A DNA stretch of 64,000 bases from positions 16,843-80,842 of the forward strand of contig CAXTWH010000023.1 in assembly GCA_964247975.1 (NCBI GenBank), in the 5' to 3' direction. The stretch comes from KBS-96 sp964247975 (GTDB taxonomy: Bacteria; Acidobacteriota; Terriglobia; Bryobacterales; Bryobacteraceae). Position numbers and translations under genes: made by a program. Below the pieces are notes generated by a model. It saw only the letters and a list, made by a program, of their open reading frames with translations. It did not search any database and was not told where the DNA came from. Shown here piece after piece: positions 1 to 8,584 of this stretch (the first letter of the stretch is position 1; every line of letters starts with the position of its first letter).

Positions 1-1781
1 CCGACCACGGCGGTGCCGATGAGAACCGGCTTGGCAGTGGCTTTAAAGGTATTGCCTGCTCCGTCGTTTTCTTCCAGATGATCTTTTGCTTTTTCAAAAT
101 CCACATCAAAGCCGTAGGATTTTTTTAATTCCTGCCTGATTCCGGGAATCTGTTCGATGGTGGAAAGCTCATACACAGATTGCGCGTTATCGGTCACCGG
201 TCCGTAAGAATCAACAGCAATTGTGACCGGCCCCATGCCGAGGAACCCGAAAGCAACCAGGCCGAAAGCAAACACAGAAGGAGCGAGCATCAAGCTGCCC
301 AGGCCGGCGGTGCTCACTCCGTAGGCGATTGACATTAAAGCGAGAATGGCGATGCCAATCCAGTAAGCGCTGAAGTTGCCAGCCACAAAACCGGAAAGGA
401 TGTTTAAAGAAGCGCCGCCTTCTTGCGAAGAAGAAACCACTTCACGAACGTGGCTCGATTCAGTGGAAGTGAACACTTTCACCAGTTCGGGAATTACCGC
501 GCCGGCCAGGGTTCCGCAGGTGATAACGGTGGAAAGCTTCCACCAAAGTGATCCATCGCCGCCGAGGTTGGGAATCATCGCATACGACACGATATAGGTT
601 CCGGCAATGGAAACCAGCGATGTCAGCCAAACCAGGCTGGTCAGCGGCGCTTCAAAATTCATTTTGTCGGCGTTCAGATAACGCCCTCGGGCAATGGCGG
701 AATTCAGCAGGTAAGATAAGCCGGAAGAAACCACCATCATCACGCGCATGACGAAGATCCACACCAGAAGCTGGCTTTGCACGAGAGGGCTGTGAACGGC
801 CAGCACAATGAAGGAAATCAGCGCCACGCCGGTTACTCCATAAGTTTCAAAGCCGTCCGCGCTAGGGCCGACAGAATCGCCTGCATTGTCGCCGGTGCAA
901 TCGGCAATCACGCCCGGGTTGCGGGCATCGTCCTCTTTGATTTTGAAGACGATCTTCATCAGATCGGCGCCGATATCGGCAATTTTGGTGAAAATGCCGC
1001 CCGCCACGCGCAGCGCCGCCGCACCGAGCGATTCGCCGATGGCAAAGCCGATAAAGCACGGACCGGAATAATCGTGGGGAACGAACAAAAGGATAAATAG
1101 CATCAGCACCAGTTCAACGCTGATGAGCAGCATGCCGATGCTCATGCCGGCTTTGAGCGGGATATCGTAGCAGGGGTAAGGCTTGCCGCGCAGACTGGCA
1201 AAAGCAGCACGAGAATTGGCGAATGTGTTCACCCGGATACCGAACCAGGCCACGCCGCCGCTGCCGCAGATGCCGACCACGCTGAACAACAGAATGATCA
1301 ACACTTTAATGAAGGCAAAATGCTCCAGAACTCCGAAGTAGAAAACGATCACGATGCCAATAAAAATTTCCAGAATCAGGAGGAACTTGGCCTGTGTCAC
1401 CAAATAGGTTTTGCAGGTTTCATAGATCAGCTCGGAAACTTCTAACATGGACTGGTGGACCGGCATATTCTTAAGCTGGCGGTAAATCACCAAACCAAAC
1501 AAAAGGCCCAGCGCCACCACAATCAATCCGTATTCCAGCAGAGAACGGCCATCAATTGCGCCGCCGAAAAAAGTGGCTTGGCTCAGATCGGGCAGCAGCA
1601 GGTTTGCTTCGCCGCCGGCGCGAGTACGCGCTTCCTGCGCCGATACCATCGCAGGACAGAATAAGGCCGCACTCAATAAAGCAAGCAGAAAACTGCCCGA
1701 TGCGCGCCCTGTAAACCAAAACAGAATGAGGCGAATTTGCCAGCATCGGCGCTTGCCCAAAACACCGCAACCGGAGCGCAT
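1..1781 (-). CDS. hppA: Membrane-bound proton-translocating pyrophosphatase, 5' part (3' end outside window)
   Basis: Integral-membrane pump that hydrolyses pyrophosphate and exports H+ (possibly Na+-regulated). The frame stays open across the window edge, so about 590 N-terminal residues are present and the C-terminus is missing. The signature is unusual for the family: IADCTGDNAGDSVGPSADGFE-type residues (about 820-930) replace the classical IADNVGDNVGDCAGMGADLFE, preceded by GGIFTKIADIGADLMKIVFK and followed near the window edge by GNTFKATAKPVLIG. A Lys sits where K+-dependent enzymes have Ala, which argues for a K+-independent pump of the divergent branch. The ATG at 1781 gives a long leader with a hydrophobic stretch ending AMVSAQEA (signal peptide). 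A GTG at 1838, same frame, has a better Shine-Dalgarno (AGGGGGA, 8 nt upstream), so the true start may be there. Confidence 0.93.
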   Translation of the reverse strand, partial: MRSGCGVLGKRRCWQIRLILFWFTGRASGSFLLALLSAALFCPAMVSAQEARTRAGGEANLLLPDLSQATFFGGAIDGRSLLEYGLIVVALGLLFGLVIYRQLKNMPVHQSMLEVSELIYETCKTYLVTQAKFLLILEIFIGIVIVFYFGVLEHFAFIKVLIILLFSVVGICGSGGVAWFGIRVNTFANSRAAFASLRGKPYPCYDIPLKAGMSIGMLLISVELVLMLFILLFVPHDYSGPCFIGFAIGESLGAAALRVAGGIFTKIADIGADLMKIVFKIKEDDARNPGVIADCTGDNAGDSVGPSADGFETYGVTGVALISFIVLAVHSPLVQSQLLVWIFVMRVMMVVSSGLSYLLNSAIARGRYLNADKMNFEAPLTSLVWLTSLVSIAGTYIVSYAMIPNLGGDGSLWWKLSTVITCGTLAGAVIPELVKVFTSTESSHVREVVSSSQEGGASLNILSGFVAGNFSAYWIGIAILALMSIAYGVSTAGLGSLMLAPSVFAFGLVAFGFLGMGPVTIAVDSYGPVTDNAQSVYELSTIEQIPGIRQELKKSYGFDVDFEKAKDHLEENDGAGNTFKATAKPVLIGTAVV

Positions 1782-2024
1782 AGCCTGAGCCGCATCGGTT
1801 CGAACTTTTTCCGCGATAGCGCATTCGAGTAAAAGCACTAATTAGGTCCCCCTGTTGCATTAAGCCGTTTAATACAGCAGCAACACTGCACGATGGTGGC
1901 GAAACCGGCCTGAGCGTTTACGGCATCAGGCAGTTTTTGTTTCGCGATGATCGCTCACGAACCAAGCAACAATATCACGCTAAGTTTTGAGAAGGAGGCA
2001 AAAGCGGAAGATTAGGAACCGTTT

Positions 2025-4880
2025 TCAGGAAAAAAGCAGTTCCGGAACAGCATGGGCGGGCAGCCAGGATTCAAGCACCCGCCGTAGTGCTTTTACATCA
2101 ATCGGCTTACTCAGGTAATCGTCCATCCCGGCCAGCAGGCATCGCTCCCGGTCGCCGGATAAAGCATGGGCAGTCAGGGCCACAATCGGGGTGCGCTTTA
2201 AACCTCGTTCGCGTTCGCGGGCGCGAATTTCGGTAGTGGCCTGGTAGCCATCCATGCACGGCATCTGGCCGTCCATGAAAATCAGATCGGGGGGCTCTGC
2301 GGCCCACAACTGCACAGCTTGTTTTCCATCCGCTGCCACTTGCACCTGAAATCCAAGATTTTGCAGCAGACGGGTGGCGACTACTTGATTAACGCGGTTA
2401 TCTTCCGCCAGCAGAATGCGGCCTCGCCGCAAAGGGCAGACCAGATGCTCCTGCAACGAACTTTCCAGGTCAATATCCTGAGTCGTTTTCTCAAAAGGCA
2501 GTTCGGACCAAAAGATGGAACCGCGGCCCAACTCGCTTTTCAGCCCTACCGTGCCGCCCATCAGTTCAGTGAACTGTTTTGCGATGCAAAGGCCTAAGCC
2601 GGTTCCGCCGAAACGGCGGGTGGTGGAGCTGTCGGCCTGCGTGAAAGGCTTAAATAAGCGTTCTTGGGCCGCAGTGGAAATTCCTTCGCCCGTATCGGAC
2701 ACAGCTAAGCGGAGCCGCAGCGTATTGGCAGCGACAGACACAAGGTCGACGCGAAGCTGAACTGTTCCGGAAGCAGTGAACTTGACGGCGTTGGCCAGAT
2801 AATTGAGAAGCACCTGACGCACCCGCGAAGGATCGCCCACTACGTTAGCGGGCAGATCCGCAGGATATTCCGCTTCGAGCGTTAAGCCTTTCAAAGAAGC
2901 CTGCGGTTTCAATAACTCGACACACTGCGCAACCGTGCGCCGCAGGTTGAACGGCACTCGCTCAAGCGTCAGTTTTCCGGACTCTGCTTTGCTTAAATCA
3001 AGCACATTATTCAGTAGCGAAAGCAGGACCTCGCCGGACGATTGGGCGGTCTCAGCCCAATTCCGCTGTTCCTCGTTCAAAGGACTGGTGAGCAGCAGAG
3101 ACACCATGCCCAGCACGGCATTTAACGGCGTGCGAATCTCATGGCTCATATTGGCTAGAAACTCGCTTTTGGCGCGCGCTGCCGATTCCGCGGCATCTTT
3201 GGCGCGCCGCAAGTGATTGGCGGTCTGCTTTTCAGCCGTAATATCTTCGTAAGTACCTAGAACGCCAATAATCTGTCCGGCATGGTCACGCAGCGGAACT
3301 TTGGTGGTGCGCACCCATTCGATGCTGCTGCCAGGCACGGTCCATTGTTCTTCAACCGAATTAAAGCCAACGCCGGATTTCCTGATGCGCGCATCATCGC
3401 GGCGAAAAGCTTCCGCTTGTTCGCTGCTAAACAGCGCAAAGTCATCCTTTCCGACGATTTCAGTCGGGGAACTGCATTTCATGTCCAGCGCAAAAGCCTG
3501 ATTGCAGCCGAGAAACTTTCCCTCGTAGTCTTTCCAGAAAAGCCGCTGCGGCATAGTGTCAACAGCCAATTGCAGTAATTCCTGTAAATGACCCAGTTTT
3601 TGTTCAGCAATTTTCCGTTCGGTAAAGTCGTCTGTCGTGCCGACTACCCCAATTGGATGGCCCGAGATGTCGTGCATAACGGCGGATCGGCCATGAATCC
3701 AGCGAATCGTGCCATCGGGCAGCAGAAGGCGGTATTCATGATCGAACTCGCGGCCTGCCAGATTTGCTTTCTGCCAACCGGAAAGAAGTAGTGAGACATC
3801 TTCAGGGTGCACCCGGTTTGTCCATCCCAACTCCCGAAGTTCACGAGCAGGCAGGTCCCATATCTGTTCCACCCGTGGGTTTACGTACTGGACATGCCCT
3901 TCCAGATCCGCTTGGAAGATGCCGACCGGACTGGCGGCGCTGAGACCGCGAAAGAGTTCTTCACTAGTTCTCAGTTGAGCAGCAGCTTGTTTTTCGCCGG
4001 TGATGTCGTAGCAGACTCCAATTGCGCCGCAAACATAGCCGGCAGCATCCACAATGCACTGTCCCAAGTCTTTTATCCAGCGAATTGAACCGTTCGGGAA
4101 AACAACTCGGTATTTATTGACAAATTCGCTTTTCGTTCTCAGTGATTGTTCAACTTTTTGAATTACGCCGCCACGGTCTTCAGGGTGAATGCAGTTTTCC
4201 CAGGCTTCGAGGGTATTGGGCATTGCACCGGGCGCAAACCCGAACAACTGATCCGCTCTGGGCGAATGCGTGACGTGGCCGGTGATGAGACTCCATTCCC
4301 AGGTGCCCATCTGCCCTGCTTCCAAAGCCAAAGCGGCGCGGCGCTCGGTTTCCTGTTCCCGGTGGCGTTGCCGGTCAAGCTCCTCAGTTCTTCGGATGAG
4401 TTCCAGTTGTTCAACGACCAGCGAAGCAAGATCCTGCAAACGGGCAATCTGTTCCTGGTTAACTGCCGTTCTGGGCGTGGTGTCTATCACGCATAACGTA
4501 CCCAGTCGAAAATTATCCTGAGTAATTAACGGAGCGCCGGCGTAGAAACGAATATGAGGTGGACCAGTTACTAAAGGATTATCGGCAAAAGCCCCCTGCG
4601 TGCTTGCGTCCAGCACAATAAAGGGATCGTCGGAGAGAATAGCATGAGCGCAGAAAGCCACATCCCGGGGCGTGCTGTCCGCTTCGAAGCCGACACAGCC
4701 TTTCAGCCATTGGTGTTTTTCGTCCACAAAAGACACCAAAGCAATAGGAGCGTTAAATAACTGCGATGCAATCCGGGTAAATCTTCCAAACGATTCGCTT
4801 GACAAATCTCTCACTAAGCCGTAGCGACGCAGTGCTTGCAGGCGCTCAGTCTCATTTTCCGGAAGCCGGGCTATGCTCAC
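2025..4880 (-). CDS. GAF/triple-PAS hybrid sensor histidine kinase with receiver domain
   Basis: Cytoplasmic two-component sensor of 951 residues with no predicted membrane segment. Order seen: N-terminal GAF domain (about 20-165, with the CAHAI-type motif common in GAF-first kinases), PAS domains at about 185-300, 305-425 and 430-555, HisKA with phospho-acceptor His580 in MSHEIRTPLN, HATPase_c with N box (NYLANAVKF), G1 (SDTGEGIS) and G2 (FGGTGLGL), then a receiver domain with Asp870 (FMDGQMP) and Lys925 (LSKPID). A hybrid kinase of this type autophosphorylates and passes phosphate to its own receiver, then usually to an Hpt protein. No Hpt or partner regulator lies next to it. The signal is unknown; PAS/GAF input suggests a small molecule, redox or light cue. 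The gene stands alone, with about 240-270 bp gaps on both sides. Confidence 0.95.
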   Translation of the reverse strand: MSIARLPENETERLQALRRYGLVRDLSSESFGRFTRIASQLFNAPIALVSFVDEKHQWLKGCVGFEADSTPRDVAFCAHAILSDDPFIVLDASTQGAFADNPLVTGPPHIRFYAGAPLITQDNFRLGTLCVIDTTPRTAVNQEQIARLQDLASLVVEQLELIRRTEELDRQRHREQETERRAALALEAGQMGTWEWSLITGHVTHSPRADQLFGFAPGAMPNTLEAWENCIHPEDRGGVIQKVEQSLRTKSEFVNKYRVVFPNGSIRWIKDLGQCIVDAAGYVCGAIGVCYDITGEKQAAAQLRTSEELFRGLSAASPVGIFQADLEGHVQYVNPRVEQIWDLPARELRELGWTNRVHPEDVSLLLSGWQKANLAGREFDHEYRLLLPDGTIRWIHGRSAVMHDISGHPIGVVGTTDDFTERKIAEQKLGHLQELLQLAVDTMPQRLFWKDYEGKFLGCNQAFALDMKCSSPTEIVGKDDFALFSSEQAEAFRRDDARIRKSGVGFNSVEEQWTVPGSSIEWVRTTKVPLRDHAGQIIGVLGTYEDITAEKQTANHLRRAKDAAESAARAKSEFLANMSHEIRTPLNAVLGMVSLLLTSPLNEEQRNWAETAQSSGEVLLSLLNNVLDLSKAESGKLTLERVPFNLRRTVAQCVELLKPQASLKGLTLEAEYPADLPANVVGDPSRVRQVLLNYLANAVKFTASGTVQLRVDLVSVAANTLRLRLAVSDTGEGISTAAQERLFKPFTQADSSTTRRFGGTGLGLCIAKQFTELMGGTVGLKSELGRGSIFWSELPFEKTTQDIDLESSLQEHLVCPLRRGRILLAEDNRVNQVVATRLLQNLGFQVQVAADGKQAVQLWAAEPPDLIFMDGQMPCMDGYQATTEIRARERERGLKRTPIVALTAHALSGDRERCLLAGMDDYLSKPIDVKALRRVLESWLPAHAVPELLFS

Positions 4881-5147
4881 TGTTGGTCCTTGTCAGACGC
4901 AAGTTTGCAGGAAGAATGAAATCGTGTTCCGGTGGCCGTACATTTTTTCCAGCATGCTTTCTGGAACGCGTACTCAGCAGCCCTGATTCTGCGTACTTTT
5001 CTTATATAGAGCACGTTTTACTTCCCTTAAAGGTTTGCGAAAAGCTTTTCGCTAGTACAAACGCTAGTGTGGATTGTGGCTTTCGAATCTCAAGATTTGA
5101 AGTGATGTTGAAAGTTATTATAAATGCTAGTTTACGAGTGAAAGCGT

Positions 5148-6668
5148 TTAATAACAACGATTTTCCATTGCTACCGCAGCAGCACCCAGCACTCCGCCGT
5201 AATAATGTAAAGGGGAAGCAACCAGGGTAATATTGCGTTGGTCCCAAACGGAAACCATGCTGCTTAAACTGTTTTTTAACGCTGTAATCAGCAGCGGATT
5301 ATCCTGGCACAGGCCGCCGGAAATGATCAGCGCTTCCGGGTCCATTAGTTGAACCAGCGTGGAACAGCCTCGCGCCAGATAATGAGCGAAAGTTTCAACT
5401 GCCTCTACTGCTCCGTTATGGCCCGTGTTTGCGGCGCGAATTAAGTCTTCCGGGCTGGCAAATTCATTCTTCGCATAACCGAGAAGCGCGGCGGGATTGC
5501 AGTAAGCCTCTAAACAGCCTGGCTGCCCGCAGTTACATCGTTTTCCACCTGGCTCAACGAGAAGATGACCAAAAGCATTTGCAAGGAAATGCGCGCCGCG
5601 GTTCAGTTTTCCGCGCACATAACAGCCCCCGCCAACACCGGTGCCGAGGGTAATGCAGGCAAAATCCTGAAATTGTTTTCCAGCGCCGAAGTGTTTTTCT
5701 GCAACAGCCAGCGCGTTTGCGTCGTTTTCCACTAACACCGGCAGAGCGAGAGTTTCGTTCAGAAAATCGGCAATCGGCGTGCCGGTCCAGCCGGGCATGG
5801 TTTCGGTGGCATAAACAACGCGGCCTGTATCGGCATTCACCCACCCGGCAGTGGCAACGCCCACGCCGGAAAGGTTTAGCTTTGCTTGCGCGGCGCGATC
5901 AGCTACATCAAGCGCAATGTGCTGCAAATGAGCAAGCAGCGCATCGCGTCCGGCAGCGGCGGGAGTTTTCGTGCGTCCTTCCAAAAGCAGGATGCCATCC
6001 GAAGATACGACGCCAAATTTAGTATTGGTTCCCCCCAGGTCAATTCCGGCAAAATACCGGTTCTGCGGCGGAACAACAGATTTCTGCGCAATGGCCTGCG
6101 CAAAAAATCGAGTAATTTCGCCGGGTCTGGTGATGGCCGTGCCAATTACCACCGCGAACGCGCCGGCGGCGATTGCCTGTTGCGCTTGTACCGGCGTGCT
6201 GATGCGGCCTTCCGCGATCACCGGCACATCGACCATTGCGGTTAACTGCCGAATAAACTCCGGCTCGAAGCCCCGCACATGAGCCGTTTCGTTTGTGTAT
6301 CCCCGCAGTGTGGAAAGAATGGCATCGGCTCCGGCGGCTGCGGCTGTTTTTGCTTCTTCCAACGTGGCAATGTCGGCTAAAACGGGAACACCCAATTCGG
6401 CCTTGATGCGGCGAATTCTTTCGATCGCGCCGGAATGCTGGCCGCGCCCGGTAGCATCCAGAGCAATCAGGTCGGCGCCGGCTTTCACCAAAACGCGAGC
6501 CGCCTCAAACGAAGCGGTAATTAAAACTCTGCCGTCGTCGTGAATCGTTTTTTGGATGCCGATCAGCGGAACATCAGTCGCGGCGCGAATGGCTTTGATG
6601 TCTTCCGGTCCATTGGCCCGAATCGCCGCCGCTCCACCTTTTATCGCCGCCCGCGCAAACCGCGCCAT
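5148..6668 (-). CDS. nanEK: Fused N-acetylmannosamine-6-phosphate 2-epimerase / ROK-family N-acetylmannosamine kinase
   Basis: Bifunctional amino-sugar enzyme of 506 residues. Residues 1-195 are a NanE TIM barrel (catalytic Lys40 in GIQK, Glu153 in AEGR), converting ManNAc-6-P to GlcNAc-6-P. Residues about 205-506 are a ROK kinase (DLGGTNTK at 209, VENDANALA, and a Cys-rich zinc motif CNCGQPGCLE), which would phosphorylate ManNAc. The fused protein therefore covers two consecutive steps of sialic-acid/ManNAc use. The N-terminus is odd: the ATG at 6668 follows a weak GAGAGG, but the same frame continues upstream and encodes the conserved NanE beginning (QLIVSCQAPDGDE) with no ATG, GTG or TTG before a TGA. 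The natural start is therefore non-canonical or lost by frameshift (see findings). It is divergent from an MFS carrier at 6881. Confidence 0.9.
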   Translation of the reverse strand: MARFARAAIKGGAAAIRANGPEDIKAIRAATDVPLIGIQKTIHDDGRVLITASFEAARVLVKAGADLIALDATGRGQHSGAIERIRRIKAELGVPVLADIATLEEAKTAAAAGADAILSTLRGYTNETAHVRGFEPEFIRQLTAMVDVPVIAEGRISTPVQAQQAIAAGAFAVVIGTAITRPGEITRFFAQAIAQKSVVPPQNRYFAGIDLGGTNTKFGVVSSDGILLLEGRTKTPAAAGRDALLAHLQHIALDVADRAAQAKLNLSGVGVATAGWVNADTGRVVYATETMPGWTGTPIADFLNETLALPVLVENDANALAVAEKHFGAGKQFQDFACITLGTGVGGGCYVRGKLNRGAHFLANAFGHLLVEPGGKRCNCGQPGCLEAYCNPAALLGYAKNEFASPEDLIRAANTGHNGAVEAVETFAHYLARGCSTLVQLMDPEALIISGGLCQDNPLLITALKNSLSSMVSVWDQRNITLVASPLHYYGGVLGAAAVAMENRCY

Positions 6669-6880
6669 TAAACCGGCCTCTCGAAATTCATCTCCGTCCG
6701 GAGCCTGGCAGGAAACAATCAGTTGTTTTTCAAAAACGCGAAAGGAGGGATGGTCATACGTTCACGGTGAAAACAAAATTTTGAATCTTCCTAGCTTAAT
6801 GCTCGCAGTTCGATAGAATACCCAGAAACCTGATCGGCAGGGTTGCATTCGGAGCCTGCGGCATGGTTTGATGCAAGTCG

Positions 6881-8194
6881 ATGGCCAGTGAAACTTCAAA
6901 CCTGCTGCCCGCAACCGGGGAACAGCCGACGCACGTTCGTTACTGGGTAGTGGTGTTCGCGGTGACGCTGGCGGTTTTCTCTTATATTGATCGCGTGGCC
7001 TTATCGCGAGCTGCCGGAACCATTTCCAAAGAACTCGGTTTAAGCAAGCAGCAGATGGGCTGGGTGTTCTTCGCTTTTGCGTCCGCTTACGCTACTTTTG
7101 AGGTTCCCAGCGGATATCTGGGCGATCGTTGGGGGCCACGGCGCGTTTTGATGCGAATTGTGGTGTGGTGGTCCTTTTTCACCGCCGCCACGGGCTGGGC
7201 CTTCAATTTTATTTCTATTTTTTTGACGCAATTGTTGTTTGGCGCGGGCGAAGCCGGGTGTTTCCCCAATATTACGCGCGCTTTAGCAAACTGGCTGCCG
7301 CGCGAGGAGCGGGTACGAGCGCAAGGCATTATCTGGTTAAGCGCGCGCTGGGGCGGAGCCTTTACGCCACTAGTGGTGGTGTTTTTGTTTCAATTTGTTT
7401 CCTGGCGGATTGCGTTCAGTCTGTTCGGATTGTTGGGCGTCATCTGGACGATATTTTTTTATCGCTGGTTTCGTGACGATCCGGCGCACAACCCAAAGGT
7501 AAACGCGGCGGAACTGCGATTAACGCGCGGCACGGTGCCGATGCTCGGCCACGGCAAAATTCCTTGGGGCAGGTTCGCTTCATCGAGGCAGGTATGGCTG
7601 CTCTGCATTCAATACTTCTGCCTGTCTTTCGGTTGGTATTTTTACATCACCTGGCTGCCGACTTTTCTGGACGAACGCTTAAAGCTCACACTCAGACAGG
7701 GCGCGTTTTACGGCATTCTGCCGTTGTTTTTAGGCGGCCTCGGATCGCTGTTCAGCGGATTTATTTCCGCGCCGCTGATTCGCGCTACCGGCAGCGTTAC
7801 CAAGGCGCGCAAACTGCTGGCCTGCACGGGCTTTGCGGGCGCGGGAAGCCTGCTGATTCTGGCCAGCTTTCTGCATCAACCGCTGCCGGTGATGTTATCG
7901 CTCGGTTTCGCCAGTTTCTGCAACGATCTGGTGATGCCGACCTCCTGGGGAGCCTGCATGGATATTGGCGGCAAGCTGGCCGGAACCTTGTCCGGCACCA
8001 TGAACATGACGGGCAATTTCGGCGGAGCGGTGTATCCGGTGGTGATCGCTTACCTGCTGCGGCAGTTCAACAACAATTGGGATCTGCCCTTGTATGTTTC
8101 GGCGGGAGTTTATTTCTGCGGAGTGTTTCTCTGGTTGGCGCTGGACCCAGTTACGCCGTTGGAGGAAACGGACTTGAAGCTGGAAGCAGCATAA
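6881..8194 (+). CDS. MFS transporter, anion:cation symporter (ACS) type
   Basis: A 437-residue, 12-helix major facilitator protein of the ACS family (relatives carry hexuronates, glucarate and sialic acids). Helix 1 begins at about residue 20 (YWVVVFAVTLAVFSYIDRVAL). The helix 2-3 loop has the MFS signature GYLGDRWGPRR, and a variant ARWGGA motif sits in helix 5. It is divergent from nanEK with a ~210-bp shared upstream region, so import of an amino sugar or sialic-acid-like substrate is a reasonable inference but is not shown. The start ATG has no strong Shine-Dalgarno; GGAGCC lies about 25 nt upstream. No in-frame alternative looks better, because the first helix follows at normal distance. 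Confidence 0.93.
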   Translation: MASETSNLLPATGEQPTHVRYWVVVFAVTLAVFSYIDRVALSRAAGTISKELGLSKQQMGWVFFAFASAYATFEVPSGYLGDRWGPRRVLMRIVVWWSFFTAATGWAFNFISIFLTQLLFGAGEAGCFPNITRALANWLPREERVRAQGIIWLSARWGGAFTPLVVVFLFQFVSWRIAFSLFGLLGVIWTIFFYRWFRDDPAHNPKVNAAELRLTRGTVPMLGHGKIPWGRFASSRQVWLLCIQYFCLSFGWYFYITWLPTFLDERLKLTLRQGAFYGILPLFLGGLGSLFSGFISAPLIRATGSVTKARKLLACTGFAGAGSLLILASFLHQPLPVMLSLGFASFCNDLVMPTSWGACMDIGGKLAGTLSGTMNMTGNFGGAVYPVVIAYLLRQFNNNWDLPLYVSAGVYFCGVFLWLALDPVTPLEETDLKLEAA

Positions 8195-8571
8195 ACAGCA
8201 GAACGGTTCTTACCGATTTTTAATACACAATCCTGAGAACATTTCCAATCAAGTTTGACTACTTGAGAAGATTTTACATCGCAAGTTGTTCGGGCATTCT
8301 GGGGCGTGATCGGGAAAAAGCTTCAAACGGGCCGATTTAGGTTGTTTTCTCAATCGATTATTCCATCAAAGGGAATTGGCGATTCACGTGCCTCTCGTTT
8401 CCATGCAGTTGAGATCAGTTGGGAGTTCAGCGTGTCCTTTCTTTTTGTGGTTCTCGCTTTTATAGCTTCTGCCGCATCTGCGTTTTACATTTCCAAACTG
8501 TTTTTAGCGGCTTTGTTTTCAGCCTTGATGCCTGCCCCGGTCGAAGCGGTTGAGATCAACAGCGTAACCAG
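8195..8571. other. Intergenic stretch between two convergent genes
   Basis: About 375 bp between the MFS gene and the convergent phosphodiesterase gene. It contains no recognisable RNA gene or strong terminator; there is only a weak 4-bp hairpin followed by ATTTTT near 8205-8222. The single plausible coding segment is the short hydrophobic ORF listed separately at 8432. Confidence 0.5.
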
Positions 8572-8584
8572 TCACTTGGGTTGA
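8432..8584 (+). CDS. Possible small hydrophobic protein
   Basis: A 50-codon frame starting with GTG, preceded by GGGAG with 6 nt spacing, a good Shine-Dalgarno arrangement. The product is strongly hydrophobic for about 35 residues (SFLFVVLAFIASAASAF, then LFLAALFSALMPA) and ends in a short polar tail. It could be a small membrane or secreted peptide. It overlaps the 3' end of the convergent phosphodiesterase gene by 13 bp, and I recognise no family. An open frame of this length can arise by chance. Confidence 0.22.
   Translation: MSFLFVVLAFIASAASAFYISKLFLAALFSALMPAPVEAVEINSVTSHLG

Noticed and set aside
6700..6760. Programmed -1 ribosomal frameshift at GAAAAAC before nanEK
   Set aside because: The heptamer is not a canonical slippery site, there is no Shine-Dalgarno before the ATG at 6757 and no pseudoknot was seen. 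A homopolymer error or unusual start is simpler, so it is reported only as one option.
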